Below, in pieces: positions 22,150-34,029 of a stretch of 64,000 bases of DNA; the first letter of the stretch is position 1, and each line of letters begins with the position of its first letter. A program made the translations under genes and the position numbers. The stretch spans positions 62,001 through 126,000 of the forward strand of contig JALLLT010000055.1 in the NCBI GenBank assembly GCA_025266875.1. The letters run 5' to 3'. A model generated the notes under the pieces. The model did no database searches and had not been told where the DNA came from. It was given only the letters and a program-made list of their open reading frames with translations. Source of the stretch: Fennellomyces sp. T-0311 (Eukaryota; Mucoromycota; Mucoromycetes; Mucorales; Lichtheimiaceae).

Positions 22150-22290
22150 GGTTAGGGTGAACGGGTGGGATGAGTGAATGGGTGTGGTGTGGTGGTGCAT
22201 ATGGTGATGGGTAGGTATGGTGGGTGGGCATGGTGGGTGGGCATGGTGGGTGGGCGTGGTGGGTGGGTGTGGCAGATGGGTAATAGAGTT
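22150..22290. repeat. G-rich minisatellite
   Basis: Tandem copies of a roughly 14-bp unit CATGGTGGGTGGGC are clearest at about 22215-22270 and are surrounded by diverged GGTGGG/GGGTG repeats from 22155. One strand is purely G-rich with runs of three G, so G-quadruplex formation is possible. TTAGGG-like words lie on both sides (about 22147 and 22316). Confidence 0.75.
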
Positions 22291-22339
22291 AAGCACCAGC
22301 ATTGCGAGTGCAAGGTTTAGGGTGTAAGGTTTTGGGTTT

Positions 22340-24213
22340 GGAGTTGGGTTTTTGCTAGTAATACTTAAAAATAGCTCGTTTTAACAAGTTTCGTATTAGT
22401 TTCGTAGTAAAGATTAGTGGTCTAAAAGATTAGGTAACATATCTATCAATGTTCGGAAGCTTAACTCCTTCGTCGCATTGCTAAATGGTGTAATACTTTA
22501 TACATTAAATATGTAGGTGGATTCTATCTAAAAGCGCAAATCTCAAAGCGCAGAATAATTTTATGCTCTTGCACATAGCAAGAAAGCCGAATGAAACTTA
22601 TAGAAGAAAATGCTAATGCTTAACGCATAGTAAGCGGTAGTTTACTAATAATATAAGCTAGTTTACACGATTTTGAAATCTAATTTCATAAAAGATAAAT
22701 GTATGAAGCTGGTATTTGATAGCAGCTCTGAAAAAAGATTTATTTTTGGATAAAACTAGGTTTAGATGAACTGAGCATTCTGAAAATTTTGATAACCTTA
22801 TAGATGATGGTTTCAGGGTCGGAAACAAAATAAAAACACCCAACTGGCATAGTGATAGCTATTTGAGATCCGCTTAGAAGCATAACTTTAAGTAAGCTCT
22901 CAATAATTTTAACAGTCAAAGCAACAATCATGCTATTGCAGCTATAGATAGTGCAAGTCTGGAGATACCTATCTTAGAAGTGAAACAGCTTACTGTAATG
23001 CGAAGAGTGATAACAGGACTAAGCTAGTATGGCGAGTAGATCACAATAGAACACACATTATCTGAATACTTTTTCAGCAATGACTAAAGGTTCTCAAATA
23101 TGCCAGTATAGAGATAGTTCAAATTAAAGGTTTCCTTTGTCTTCGTAGGAGAGGAAGTATAAGTTGCACTTGTAAGTACTTTATGAACGGAACGAATAAT
23201 AATAAAATGTTACGCAATATTATTAATAGTTTTATTGTTAAGTGTTGTGGCAGCTTTTAGCCATATCTTGGCACCTTACTATAATAATTTATATAGCTTT
23301 TCCTTATCAGTTCCGCTATTAGATTTACAAATATCTTCCGCCTTGAAAATATAAATACATATAATCATTGATATCAGAGCTTTCTCCAGAATTAAAGTAA
23401 ATAATGTAGTGTTTGGATAGTGAGGATTAGAAACACTCATGTAGCCTTCCGTTTATAGAAATTTTGCAAGCCAATAGGTTTGGACATTTACAAATGTTAA
23501 GCTTGCTCTGCCAAACTAATATGATATTAAAGATGGCTCTTTACTTGTTATGAGTGAAATTGCGCCTATATTGCATCAGCAATACTATGTCTATAATTTC
23601 TGTTTGTAACACAATAAACGAAATAACTATTTGTGTCACAGGTATATTTGAGCATTAAAGATACAGAGGCTTAAATTGCATTCGGTCTACTTCTGAATAC
23701 AGTTGAAACATAGCAGTGCTTTAGTGCATGTAATTGCAGTAAAGACTATAAGATAATATGCGTTTTTAGCCCTACCTGCCTTAGTTTCTATAAGTTGGTA
23801 CTATTGTTACGTGTCCCCATATTGTGGAACAACTGCAAACTGCTTCATCTGATCAAGATCTTTTTACCAACTTTACCTTACCTATCAGTAGTATCATCAA
23901 AACTATAACTTTCTAAATTGCCTTATTTAGCCACATAGTAGATTGACACCAACGTTTTTACTGAGCTTCTATATGCTGATGGCATTTGCTGTTGCTTGGC
24001 TTCCGAATGCTTTCACAAAATCACATTACTAGATGTGTGCTGAACGACTGAGAGTGGCTTAGGTAAGTAACACCATATAATGACGTCATCAACTTTGCCA
24101 TCTGAATGAGCCAATAGACAAAGATGCTGTCTTAAATTCAACTCCTGCACAGACTTACTTTCTTTTTGCTGAAGTCCTATCCAAACGCGGTGAGATTACA
24201 TTGTCCATTCAAA
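22340..24213. other. AT-rich gene-free stretch
   Basis: Only short chance reading frames are present on either strand, and no RNA gene, TIR or LTR was recognised. It separates the transposon-rich left third from the conserved gene block and includes the promoter region of the Clr4-like gene. Confidence 0.55.
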
Positions 24214-25827
24214 ATGACTCTTAACGAAAATGAGTATTATGTAAGATCTTGCTCCTCTTTCGGGTGCTTCGATACCTCAGCGGATTGACTTCCTCCATTG
24301 CCAATCACTTTAACTGACAACTTACTTTCGAATGCGCTTAGGTAAAACGTATAGCTGGAAGAAAGTTCCTAGTAAGATAAAGTGCGGTCTCAATATTCAG
24401 GTGACGGTGTTAACTGGTCCACTTTTGTTATAGCGAAAGAGGCGTTGTTACTTGATTGAATGGGAGGGCTACCAGGCAGAGGAGAATACCTGGGAAGACG
24501 AAAGCTGTCTATTAGGGAACTTCAGCTTGATCGATGATTTTGAGAAGGATCTCGAAAAGGCGTTTCCAGATAGTCACAACCTACTTCTGACTGGTGAAAG
24601 GATCGTGCTGCCCGATGCATTTGACCCTGAAAAGGCATCTTTCACCGCTCCTCCGCTGTCGTCTAAAACCAACAGCTCAACTCTGAGCAACGGAAAGCGA
24701 GCCGCATCCGACAGTCCCAAAGGTGGCTCCCCACGTAAAAGTCAACGTAAAACTGTCTCTCCTGAGCTGGAATACGAGATTCCTGAAAAGGTAGGTGGTA
24801 CAATGTCTCCTATTTGGACTGGATCTGATAAATGGATAGCTGAAGTCTGGATGGACAACGATCAAGAAAGGCTATGGTATTGAAGTGGTTCGTAACTTCT
24901 TGAGCTCGTTAAATAACTCTATCGTCCGGGCAAAGGTGATATGTTTACCTTATCTTCTGGGAAGAACGTGGCACTAACACTTCGCCATATTAGAAACATA
25001 CACATGAGCTTACTCCATTGTCCGGTACTCATAGCGTCTTTGAAGGTGTTTCTCCACCTGTGTACGTCGTGAACACTGTTGATGGCGATCTGTTTCCGCG
25101 GGACTTTGTTTACATCGATTCCATGGTGTTTGGTGACAACGTTTCTCCTCCTGACGCAGCATTCCTGGTACGGTGCGAGTGCGATGGAAGCAGCTGCTCT
25201 AGCTTGTGTCACGATAACGAAGAAAATGTCTATTCCGCTGAGGGATGCATCCAAATACCTCAAGGCATCCCTGTCTACGAATGCAACGATAGCTGTGCAT
25301 GCAGTAGCAGCTGCCATAATCGCGTTGTTCAGCGTGGACGCCAGGTACCGCTTGAAATCTACAAAACAAAGCACAAGGGGTGGGGCGTTCGTTCTACCCA
25401 GAATATATCCGAAGGCATGTTTGTCGAGCAGTATATTGGTGAAGTGATCACGAACCAGCAAGGAAACCAACGGGGTAAATTTTATGACAAGGCCGGCACT
25501 ACATACTTGTTTGACATGGACTTTGGTGAGAGCGTCACCTATGTCATCGACTCGTTTCTGTTAGGAAACGCAAGCCATTTCTTCAACCATTCATGCTCGC
25601 CCAATCTAAGCGTGTACGCAGTCTACAGTGATAGTGGTGATCCCAACTTCCATCGTCTGGCCTTCTTTGCCAACCGGCCGATCAAAGCTGGCGAGGAGCT
25701 GACTATCGATTACGAGGGTCGTATCAAAGGTGACGATACAAGTGCCTCATCACGTGCAAAACCTGGAAAAGGAACTTTCAAGTGCCACTGCTCCGCGAAA
25801 AACTGCCGCAAATACATTCATGAGTAG
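24214..25827 (+). CDS. clr4: SUV39/Clr4-type histone H3K9 methyltransferase
   Basis: Five exons fit (24214-24240, 24342-24371, 24434-24790, 24840-24935, 24994-25827), giving about 447 residues. The chromodomain is split over the first three exons: NEYYVKRIAGRKF, then CYLIEWEGYQAEENTWE, with the aromatic-cage residues kept. A basic, Ser-rich linker follows. The pre-SET has nine Cys (CECDGSSCSSLC, CNDSCACSSSCHNRV). The SET domain has HKGWGVRSTQNISEG, NHSCSPNL and GEELTIDYEG. The post-SET Cys triad is CHCSAKNC. All catalytic and zinc-binding positions are present, so it should be active. In fission yeast and animals this enzyme writes and reads H3K9me at heterochromatin and transposons. The first two exons are very short and are the least certain part. 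Confidence 0.88.
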
Positions 25828-26350
25828 TTACCGTATACCCTTCTGAGAACCCCACCCTATTTCAACTCTATTTCTTCCCCTTCCCCCACTTGTGAATATA
25901 ATCAATGACTTCCTATGTTCCCCCTGAAGTAAAGCATATATATCATCATTGATTGGAAGCTATTTAGTATTACTACCTGGTAGGTGGAGCCGAGCTACAT
26001 GACGAATGGGATTGGGCGGCCTGGATATGTTGGATGAAATTAACAGGGAGGGGATTAAAGTGTACGGTGTATACACTGACGGATAGTTCACTGCTGATTC
26101 CGTTAAGGTCCGTTATAGAGACCCTAGCGACAGGTAAAGACAAAGGGAACCAAACCAACTTAGAGATGTTACCGCTTCATACGAATGCTCTGCAGCAGCT
26201 GCTTGATCTATACACCAATACCACTCTGTATTCCAGTGTTAGGTACCAAGAATACGATATATTCTGAAATGCTTGATTCCATTTTGGTATATTTTGATTC
26301 ATGCAACAGCAAGCATGATCAATATGGTATAAGAAGGAGATGCTAATTAC
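25828..26350. other. 3' flank with one unassigned short ORF
   Basis: A plus-strand frame at 26034-26267 (77 codons, ending TLYSSVRYQEYDIF) has plausible composition but resembles no family I know and has no convincing upstream exon. It may be noise, or a remnant. Confidence 0.35.
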
Positions 26351-27712
26351 CTAGAAGAATGAAATGACAACCTTTAGTGCTACCCACAATACAAATTTCA
26401 AGAAATTCCACCAGTCAGTCAACCAGTGGCGCCAGGTGTACTCGGACCGACTCATATGACGAGCGGCTGCTTCCCACGACCCACACATCTTCTGTTCCAT
26501 ATCATCCGAAATGTCTGTAGCAGCTTTAGCCAGTGCTGCCAAGTCGACGTCTACTCGCTTCATGGACGAATAGACGACCATAGGAACTGTAGTCACCATC
26601 ACATCCGTTCCATTTACACCAAAATGGTAATAGTTATTATCCGTAGGTGCTTCGCCATCCTTGCTTCTGTGGTGATGATTCGTGAACGCGGCCAATGATG
26701 TTTCCAACGTATCCATAACGGCATCTCCGAAGTTTTTGCCAGTAGCGGATATCTGCTCCAGTCCTTGCAAATATTGTGTATATGAAATACCCATGATCTG
26801 TTGGCGAAGTTCGTCTAAACATGCAACTTGTGGACTTGCGTCTGCTAGCGGAGTCATACCAGTATCATGAAACATACGGTGGATTGCCTTGTTTAAACGT
26901 GTGAAGCTTCGGGATGCACGGAAGTTGCTTTCGCCAATATGGCGGGTGATTAGACGTTTTAAACGTCGCCTGGATGTACGCAGCGTATTGGTTAGCTTAC
27001 GCGGGTCATGTTGATCCAAGGAAAGTATGTTCGAGTGTGCATCCGTCACGGACTGTTGGATACTGCGCAAGGTGTGTAACCAATCTACCTGATTGGCTTT
27101 GATTGTGTGTCGCGTTTTGACAACAGCACTTGTCGCCAGCTTGCGGAAATCATTCTGCAGATCATGTGTACGTAGGCCGTATTCCAACGGTGCTGAGCAT
27201 ACAATCTGATTCCAGTTCATCTCGTACTTTTCATCCAAGGTAACAAGCAGCGCAGGTATTTCGTCACCCTCTTCCTGGTTCTTTTGCCGAAGATGCCGGT
27301 TCAAGGCTGACCATAATATACACCATTCGAGCTCTGGTGCCAAATAGATATCGATCATCACGTCCCATACCATCTCCATAGCATGGTTTAACCGGGAGGC
27401 TGCCCAGAAGTAGCCATCCTCTACTGCATCATAGACAATATTCATGTGCTCGCCCACCAGCTCCGTTGTACTTTCGAACGCCTTTGTCGCCGTCGAGAAC
27501 ACGCCTTCGTATATGTGGCAGTAATCTTCTTGGAGCCCACGTTTGACAATTGGAAGTATCAGGGGAGTGACACTCGGTGTGGTTAGCGATTCAGATGACA
27601 CCCGTCTTGCCATCTGAAGCTGAAATAAGCGTGCAGCAACGGCAACAGCACCTAGTAGCAAAAGAGATCTCCTATAGCGCATGACAACTGGAAATGTTGC
27701 TTCTGTAATCAA
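26351..27712 (-). CDS. Hypothetical protein with two terminal membrane segments
   Basis: A single-exon frame of 453 codons. Near the N-terminus, RRSLLLLGAVAVAARLF is a likely signal anchor. The extreme C-terminus WNFLKFVLWVALKVVISFF is a second hydrophobic segment, preceded by WRHWLTDWW. The middle about 370 residues are soluble, helical looking, with many His, Arg and Thr and several short amphipathic stretches (DLQNDFRKLATSAVV, DPRKLTNTLRTSRRRLKRL). No catalytic motif or named domain was recognised. A second ATG eleven residues in (MRYRRS) is an alternative start. The topology suggests an organelle or ER membrane protein with a large loop, which is inference only. Confidence 0.65.
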   Translation of the reverse strand: MITEATFPVVMRYRRSLLLLGAVAVAARLFQLQMARRVSSESLTTPSVTPLILPIVKRGLQEDYCHIYEGVFSTATKAFESTTELVGEHMNIVYDAVEDGYFWAASRLNHAMEMVWDVMIDIYLAPELEWCILWSALNRHLRQKNQEEGDEIPALLVTLDEKYEMNWNQIVCSAPLEYGLRTHDLQNDFRKLATSAVVKTRHTIKANQVDWLHTLRSIQQSVTDAHSNILSLDQHDPRKLTNTLRTSRRRLKRLITRHIGESNFRASRSFTRLNKAIHRMFHDTGMTPLADASPQVACLDELRQQIMGISYTQYLQGLEQISATGKNFGDAVMDTLETSLAAFTNHHHRSKDGEAPTDNNYYHFGVNGTDVMVTTVPMVVYSSMKRVDVDLAALAKAATDISDDMEQKMCGSWEAAARHMSRSEYTWRHWLTDWWNFLKFVLWVALKVVISFF

Positions 27713-29032
27713 TCAGAATGGGAGATCAAGGGTGACATAAGTGTGTACTGATCTCACTGTATCTGAACGAGTACGGGACAACAGAATTAAATACGAAACA
27801 GTACTTCATGTACCTGAGTTTCGGAAAATTGTTAAAAGCACCTGATGGACAGTTAGACCTCGTCGCCAGGCCAACTTTACTCAACGTATGGTGTAATACG
27901 GATGTTTTTAGCAGCCTGTTAGACGGGACTCGCATAAAGGTGCGAATGGAAGAGACATTGGCAATTATACGCTAATCATTCATACATAGTTCTGCTGCCT
28001 GTCAATTAATCACGAAATATGATGACTTATGTACATGGTTACAGTTGCGGTTACTTGCTCGCTGCTGGTTTTGGTATTATGCAAAACCTTGAGCGATGGC
28101 ACTCCCTAAATTATTTTGTAATACGATAGTGGTTGCCGTGAAGTTTATTATAGTGAAAGCACATAGTGGCTTTAAGCAGTATACCGAAATCATGTGAAGG
28201 TTCAATTTAATACTACTTGGATTGTTGAACACAGCTGGTAACTTACACATAGATACCGCACGACGCTGGTTTATGACCTAATGCTCCTGCTTTATGAAGT
28301 CGCACAACTGCCGTACAGGTTCGTGGACCAATTAAGTAAAGTATGGTATGATTTCGATAAGCCATAATGCTTCTCACTACTACCCCAGATTATGGGGTCA
28401 AGACTTTATGCGCATGCTTATTATGTAGGGCATAAAATGGTACTTGAGCAACAGCAGTTATTGCTGAGACAGTATAATTCGTGGTGGATAGTTGTCAGCT
28501 GTAACATGGCCAATGCTGAAGCAAGTAAACTCCTGTCGATCAAAAATGGGCCCAAAGGTGCTTTGGAGGGATGGGTCTTATAAAAAAAACAAAAAGATAG
28601 AAATACAGGCCCCCGCAGATCAGAAAGGTTACCATGAATTGGAGTCAGTGCGCTGCACAGGTTGCACTGTCGCCATGGTTATGTTGCCGAACATGACCAC
28701 ATTATACCTGATTAAAGCAAAGCATCGTCACTGCACATTTGTAACTTTTTGAAATATGGAGAGGATCTAGTGATGTAATATGTACAATTTCACATTGCGT
28801 TTAAGGCCAATTAGTGTTTCGTGTCAAAGTGTGTTCTTGATAAGGCGTAAGAAAAATGGTCTCTAATCGGTTTACGGGGACTTTTTGAGTCCAAGACGGT
28901 GTCCTAAATTCATTTCTCCTTTACGTTTTGCCGACGGATAGATGAGTCGAGATTCACATGGAAAAGACGTCAGGGTCCTTCCATCTCCGAGTTCTCCATA
29001 CTTCTTCTTCTTGTAATAGTAACTAAAAAAAT
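27713..29032. other. Intergenic region with a possible decayed coding remnant
   Basis: On the plus strand about 28240-28583 reads LMLLLYEVAQLPYRFVDQ...QIMGSRLYAHAYYVGHKM with protein-like composition but an internal stop and no start or splice model. Nothing else is recognised. The last 100 bp contain a pyrimidine-rich (CTTCTTCTTCTTG) promoter-proximal segment before the YHM2 start. Confidence 0.35.
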
Positions 29033-30401
29033 ATGGCTCCTCTGCCAAGCGGTCCCGTCGATCCCAACGCGCCTATTCAACGCAAATCTGTCTCATACAG
29101 CAACTTACTTCTTGGAGCCAGCAAGTATATAGAAGATGCAGGACAAAACGTCAAGCAGGGGTTGTTCTGACAGCAACATGTTTTAGCTCTCAACTTGTTT
29201 GAAGTATCCACCCTTGGTCAGCCCTTTGAGGTGCTGAAGACACAGATGGCCGCCAACCGTGGCCAATCAATTGTGGTTGCTGCTCAAAACGTGTGGAAGC
29301 GCGGCGGTCCCTTGGGTTTCTTCCAGGGCCTGATCCCATGGGCTTGGATTGAAGGTACAAGCAACACTAGCTAAAAACAATATGGTAATCTAATCCACTT
29401 CGGGTAGCTTCAACCAAGGGTGCCGTGCTTTTGTTCACTGCATCAGAATTCGAATATCGATCCCGCGCTGCTGGTGCATCTCCGTTCGTGGTATGTGTGT
29501 TGTTGTTTTTTTTTTTACTTTGCGGGGATACCGGGGTGGTGTTCCATGTTTTTTTGCGGGGAATGTAACCATTGTCAATAGTCTGGTCTTATCGGCGGTA
29601 TGACAGGTGGTATTGCTCAAGCATACAGGTAATCAGAGACTAGGATGCTGTTGTTTTACTTTTCTTTAGCAAAGCATGCTAAACACCATATTTAGTACCA
29701 TGGGCTTCTGTACTTTTATGAAGACAGTCGAAGTAACCCGACACAAGTCCGGTACGCATTTTATTGGTTGTAGAGAAGGCAAAGAAACTAAAATTTATCT
29801 TCTGTGCCACCAAAGCTGTCAAGGAGTCGACATTTAAGGTTGCTTCCGATATTTTCAAGCGCGAAGGTTTCCGCGGTATCAACAAGGGTGTCAATGCTGT
29901 CGCTGTCCGCCAGTGTACCAACTGGGCTTCTCGCTTTGGTTTCGCTCGCTGGGCCCAAGATACGATCGTCCGCATCCGCTATGGTGAAGGCTCTAATGCC
30001 GTGCCCACTCTTACCGATCGTGTCATGTCGTCTATTGTCGGTGGTGCTCTCTCATGCTGGAACCAGCCTATTGAAGTCATTCGCGTCGAATTACAGTAAG
30101 CCTGCTTCCCGGATATATAGGGTTCACCGGATACTCATGCACCTTTTTTAGGGTCAGCACAAGAATTCATTTGCCACCAGGATAGACATACTAACAATTT
30201 TGAGACTTGCAGAGCCAAGTCAAGACACCTGGCCGTCCTGAAAAGATGAACATTGCTGCTGCTGCCAAGTGGATCTACAAGAACAGCGGCGTCTCTGGCT
30301 TCTATAAGGGCGTTGTACCCCGTATCGGTCTTGGTGTATGGCAGACAGTGTGCATGGTTACCATTGGCGACGAACTTCGTAAATACTTTGGCACGAACTA
30401 A
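29033..30401 (+). CDS. YHM2: Mitochondrial citrate/oxoglutarate carrier YHM2
   Basis: Exons 29033-29120, 29187-29354, 29408-29490, 29582-29628, 29696-29751, 29816-30095, a possible single nucleotide at 30152, and 30213-30401, giving 303 residues. It is a six-helix mitochondrial carrier family member whose wording matches YHM2 closely: [109 protein letters not shown]. Yeast YHM2 exports citrate in exchange for oxoglutarate across the inner membrane, feeding NADPH production, and binds mtDNA. Intron 1 (29121-29186) has a GC donor (A/GCAAGT). The 3' junction has two models: a 1-nt exon, or one intron 30096-30214 with acceptor GCAGAG; both keep the frame. Confidence 0.92.
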
Positions 30402-30817
30402 GTAGATCAATCAGCATCATCTTATATATATCGGTGTACCAACGGATATCCTTCTAAAGAAGAAGTTCCTTTTTTTTCCCAGCATCTTGTCGTCAAGCAT
30501 AATTCGGTTTATCTGGTTTATCCCCTCCTCCTTAACCTCATGAAAATTATATAAAGTCATTTTTACATGGCCATGAAGCCTCAGATGAGCTCAAATCGTG
30601 TATTTAATCTGCCAACCGGTTGGGCAACCTTTCGCACAATATGCGACATTTTTGTACCTGAAATGATCTAAGCAAATATACTCGGGCTGCAGATTGTTCA
30701 CGTAAGATGGATGAGTTCAGAGTAACTTTTCTTTGGTAACCAATCTCCATAATCAAGAAAAGATCAAGCAGTCATATCTGCTAATACTTTGATACATTCG
30801 ACCATCCTCTCACTTTA

Positions 30818-31648
30818 TTATCCAACACGAATGCCCACATAGAATCCCGCTAGAAACGCAGACTTAAACTACATGCAAATCCAATCAGAACTCATAAAAT
30901 GGCCTGAATAAGCATAGTACAAACCTGTATGTTCTGAGTCAAAAGGTTGAGCGCCTTTCGCCATTTGCTCTGGATATCCCGATGAGTCACCTTGCCGTCT
31001 CCATCATCGTCAAACTGTCGATTATATCCAGCTTGCATCCGATCCCAATGCACGGTGATATATCCTTTATGAGACATGTACTAGTATACCCATTACCAAG
31101 TTAATTGGCAGACGCTTTAATTGACGGGCTAAAGTACCTGGAGACACACAAAGCCCATGCCGATGATCAAAGCAAACATGCGATGCATCTTTTTAATAAA
31201 ATATCCGGTGGATAGACCAAGAATTGTGCCGAACGAGAGTTCACCTGGCAGAATCAATTGCCTCTTCTCGGTGACCTGCACTTGTACTGGCGCAGCTGCT
31301 ACTTTTCGTTAAGTAAACGGTGAGTGTCATATATTTTTTAAACTCTTCTACCTTCACACACAACAGGTTGCTTTTGCATCAAAAGTGGTCTGGCCATGAT
31401 GGTGCCCGTTGCCACTGATACCATCGCACCTGTTTGGAATGTTCGACGCGCGCCCACGAGAGTGGCAGGACCGGTCAGCTGTCGCAAACTGACAAAAGAA
31501 CGTCGACCTTTTTCTTCTGCATTAGTAATTTCGTTGATTTCCCGGAAGAGGAAGTAAATGTACCTGTCATAAAGTAACTGTGCGATCGGGGGCTCGCATG
31601 GTGGAATGGGGTATTACGTACAGCTGCGGACAACACGCGTATACTCAT
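30818..31648 (-). CDS. FUN14 domain mitochondrial outer-membrane protein
   Basis: Five exons (31648-31564, 31516-31352, 31301-31138, 31080-30925, 30868-30818) encode 206 residues. The N-terminus MSIRVLSAAVRNTPFHH is basic and Ser/Arg rich, compatible with mitochondrial targeting. The FUN14 domain covers about residues 100-206: LPGELSFGTILGLSTGYFIKK, FALIIGMGFVCLQYMSHKGY, VHWDRM, an acidic DDDGDGKVTHRD segment, and the C-terminal FLAGFYVGIRVG. FUN14 proteins have two to three membrane helices, and FUNDC1 in animals is a mitophagy receptor. No clear LIR motif was identified, so a mitophagy role is only inferred. The introns are 47-57 nt. The gene converges on YHM2, with about 415 bp between the stops. 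Confidence 0.85.
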
Positions 31649-32705
31649 ACTGGACAAAGCAGAGGAGTTATTACTGGGGGCATTTTCCGAAAGAGGATAA
31701 TGTAGTTTCCTATACGAAATTAGAAATGCACCAGGCGAAAAGCCTCACTGATACATCATCGTTCTTTGACATTGTCGTCATGAAAGCTGATAAGCTTGAG
31801 GCCAGTGTGCAAGGATGACTGCAGACCAACAGGGTTGGCTGTCGCGCCCATTCGTGGCAACGACGTTGTCTTCTGCTCGATCTCGGCAGTCTTTTTAATA
31901 TTGAAGGAGAGAGCATATTTCAACATCAACAAAGATGTATGTTTGTCACTATAAGAAGATTAGGAAGCACCAAAAAGGAAGTGCGCAATGTGGGATTGTC
32001 GTCATCGCTATAAAAAAATAAACCATGTCCTTGCTTCGATCCTTCCAAAGTTCAGCTTGCCGCCGTTGCCGCATCTTTAAAAGCTTCTGATAAATTGCAC
32101 TTTTCTATCTTTACACAGTTGCCCAGTAGGAACATGATGTAGACCGATAGACACAACCTCGATTAAGGTCATGCGGTGCATTCCGTCCTACGGACATTGG
32201 GGGAAAGCGAGATCTGCTGTTTGCATTGTTTCTTATCTACTACTACTTCTACTGTGAGAAAAAGTACATAAGGCAAGCGAACACCATTGTACCTGATAGC
32301 ACATGTGATCCAGGAATAAATTGTATGCATGGCATATTGAGTATAATTGTGATATATCACGAAATAAGTACATAGAATATCTTGCTGCTGGGGTTACGGC
32401 TTACATTAAATGCCAAGAGCACAGGCGATTTTGTATAACAATCACCATTAGATGGTGACGAGTTATTGGAAAGGAAACAATCGGAAGGTACTTATATCCA
32501 CCAAACGGATCTGGTCCGGTAGGGTGTATAGGGAAGTAAGGGGCAAAGAAAACGGGATATGTAGCCAATAGGTTTTGCTGTACGTTCCATACGATCTATC
32601 TTGTCATTGCAGATGGCGCATTCAAAAAAAGCTGCGTGTAAGTGATAAATATTTAGTGATCTACCCCCTCCCTGTTTTTCCTTCTTCTCTTTTTTTTATA
32701 CATCA
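31649..32705. other. Intergenic region, nothing assigned
   Basis: It is shared upstream DNA of the divergent FUN14 and cysteine-rich membrane protein genes. Short frames on both strands (for example 31710-31916 minus) lack family resemblance. A pyrimidine-rich tract (CTTCTTCTCTTTTTTTTA) lies just before 32706. Confidence 0.45.
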
Positions 32706-34029
32706 ATGAGGTGGACATCGTCGTACCTACTGCTTCTCCCAGCGGGTGCTTTCGCCTTACGTTACGGCGAGCAATGTGACGCTACGCCTATGTACTCGTA
32801 CGTCATCTCTACGTGGATTGATTTAACATGAGCATATTTACACACACACACACACACACACACACGTACATACGTACAGGACGACTTGGCAATACGACGA
32901 TTCCTGTCAAAATGTTTATTTGTTTTGCGACCCGAAAACCAATACTTGTAACTATAAAGGGTGCACGAACAGCGATTATATGAAAGGGTAAAGAAATGAA
33001 AACAATAAGAAAGAAACCGTTTGCTAAATGGAGAATAGCTGGGATACACGAGTGCATCCATACCCACAGCGATGCGGGAGTGGGACATTTTGTCCGGATG
33101 ATAATTCACAGTGCAAAGCGCTAGTGAACCCTGGTGGAGCATGTGAACTGGTAATAATAATAAAAAAAGCAAAGGGATCTAAAATAACTGGAATAACACT
33201 TTTATAGCAAAGGGATGACGAGTGTGCAGGTCAGGTCCCGATTTGTCTCAATGCGACTTGCTATGTAAAGGCGGCCCCGCTTAGCGGTAGATGTGCCACG
33301 GATATGTAAGCGAAATCAAATCAACCAAGAGATCAAACCTTAAATTTTATATATAGAACGGAATATGTTTCGTATGATGCACGAGGTTATGCACTTCGAC
33401 AGAGGATTGTACGGGACAATTGCATACAAGACACGTATTGCGACGAGAGCAATGGAAACGTATGCATCCCATCGAAAGCGAACGGCGCTGCGTGCGACCA
33501 GGACCGCGAATGTCTGTCGCAGACCTGTGGCTCGTCAGGTATCTGTATGAATGGACCCGACGTTTTCCACACGATCGCGCCGTGGCTATGGGCAGTACTT
33601 GCCATCGCGGTGTGTCTATTTATTCTGCTTATTTTGGGGATTCTTTGGGTGCTGCATCGGTACCAGTCCAAAAAGGAACGTGCCAAGATTGCAAAGTTTT
33701 TCGGGGATAATGAAGAGTTTGCCAAGTATGCCATGCTTGAAGAAGATGATGCACCAACGCCGAGAGACCAACGGACTAGCATGGTGTTCCTGACGCATCC
33801 GGAATTAAACACTTCCATGGCCCTGGGGACAACGCGGCCCCTCAGCTTCTTTCGTAGCAACAATTCGTCGTCGTCACGACTGCGCACACCGCCTCTAAGA
33901 CCGTCGCCAGGGAGCATTACTCCTCCGTTCGGCGGATCACGTAGCTCTATGCCTCGTGGGTCGGCATCTGATCTCAATGCGCACACGCCTCCTTTCGAAC
34001 CTGACCACCGTCGTAGTAATCTTTTATAA
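32706..34029 (+). CDS. Cysteine-rich type I membrane protein
   Basis: Five exons (32706-32797, 32880-32987, 33039-33150, 33208-33305, 33357-34029) give 360 residues. A signal peptide MRWTSSYLLLLPAGAFA is followed by an ectodomain of about 200 residues with roughly 20 Cys, spaced like small disulphide-rich modules (SCQNVYLFCDPKTNTC, CGSGTFCPDDNSQC, DCIQDTYCDESNGNVC-like). One strong membrane helix follows (WLWAVLAIAVCLFILLILGI), then a basic YQSKKERAKI and a Ser/Pro-rich cytoplasmic tail of about 130 residues. The architecture suggests a cell-surface or wall sensor, but no named domain was identified. Intron 1 contains a (CA)n microsatellite. The gene is convergent with the PA-TM-RING gene, with 134 bp between stops. 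Confidence 0.8.
32841..32865. repeat. (CA)n microsatellite in intron
   Basis: About 12 perfect CA units lie inside the first intron (32798-32879) of the cysteine-rich membrane protein gene, shortly before its acceptor. Length variation could affect splicing, but that is inference. Confidence 0.95.
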
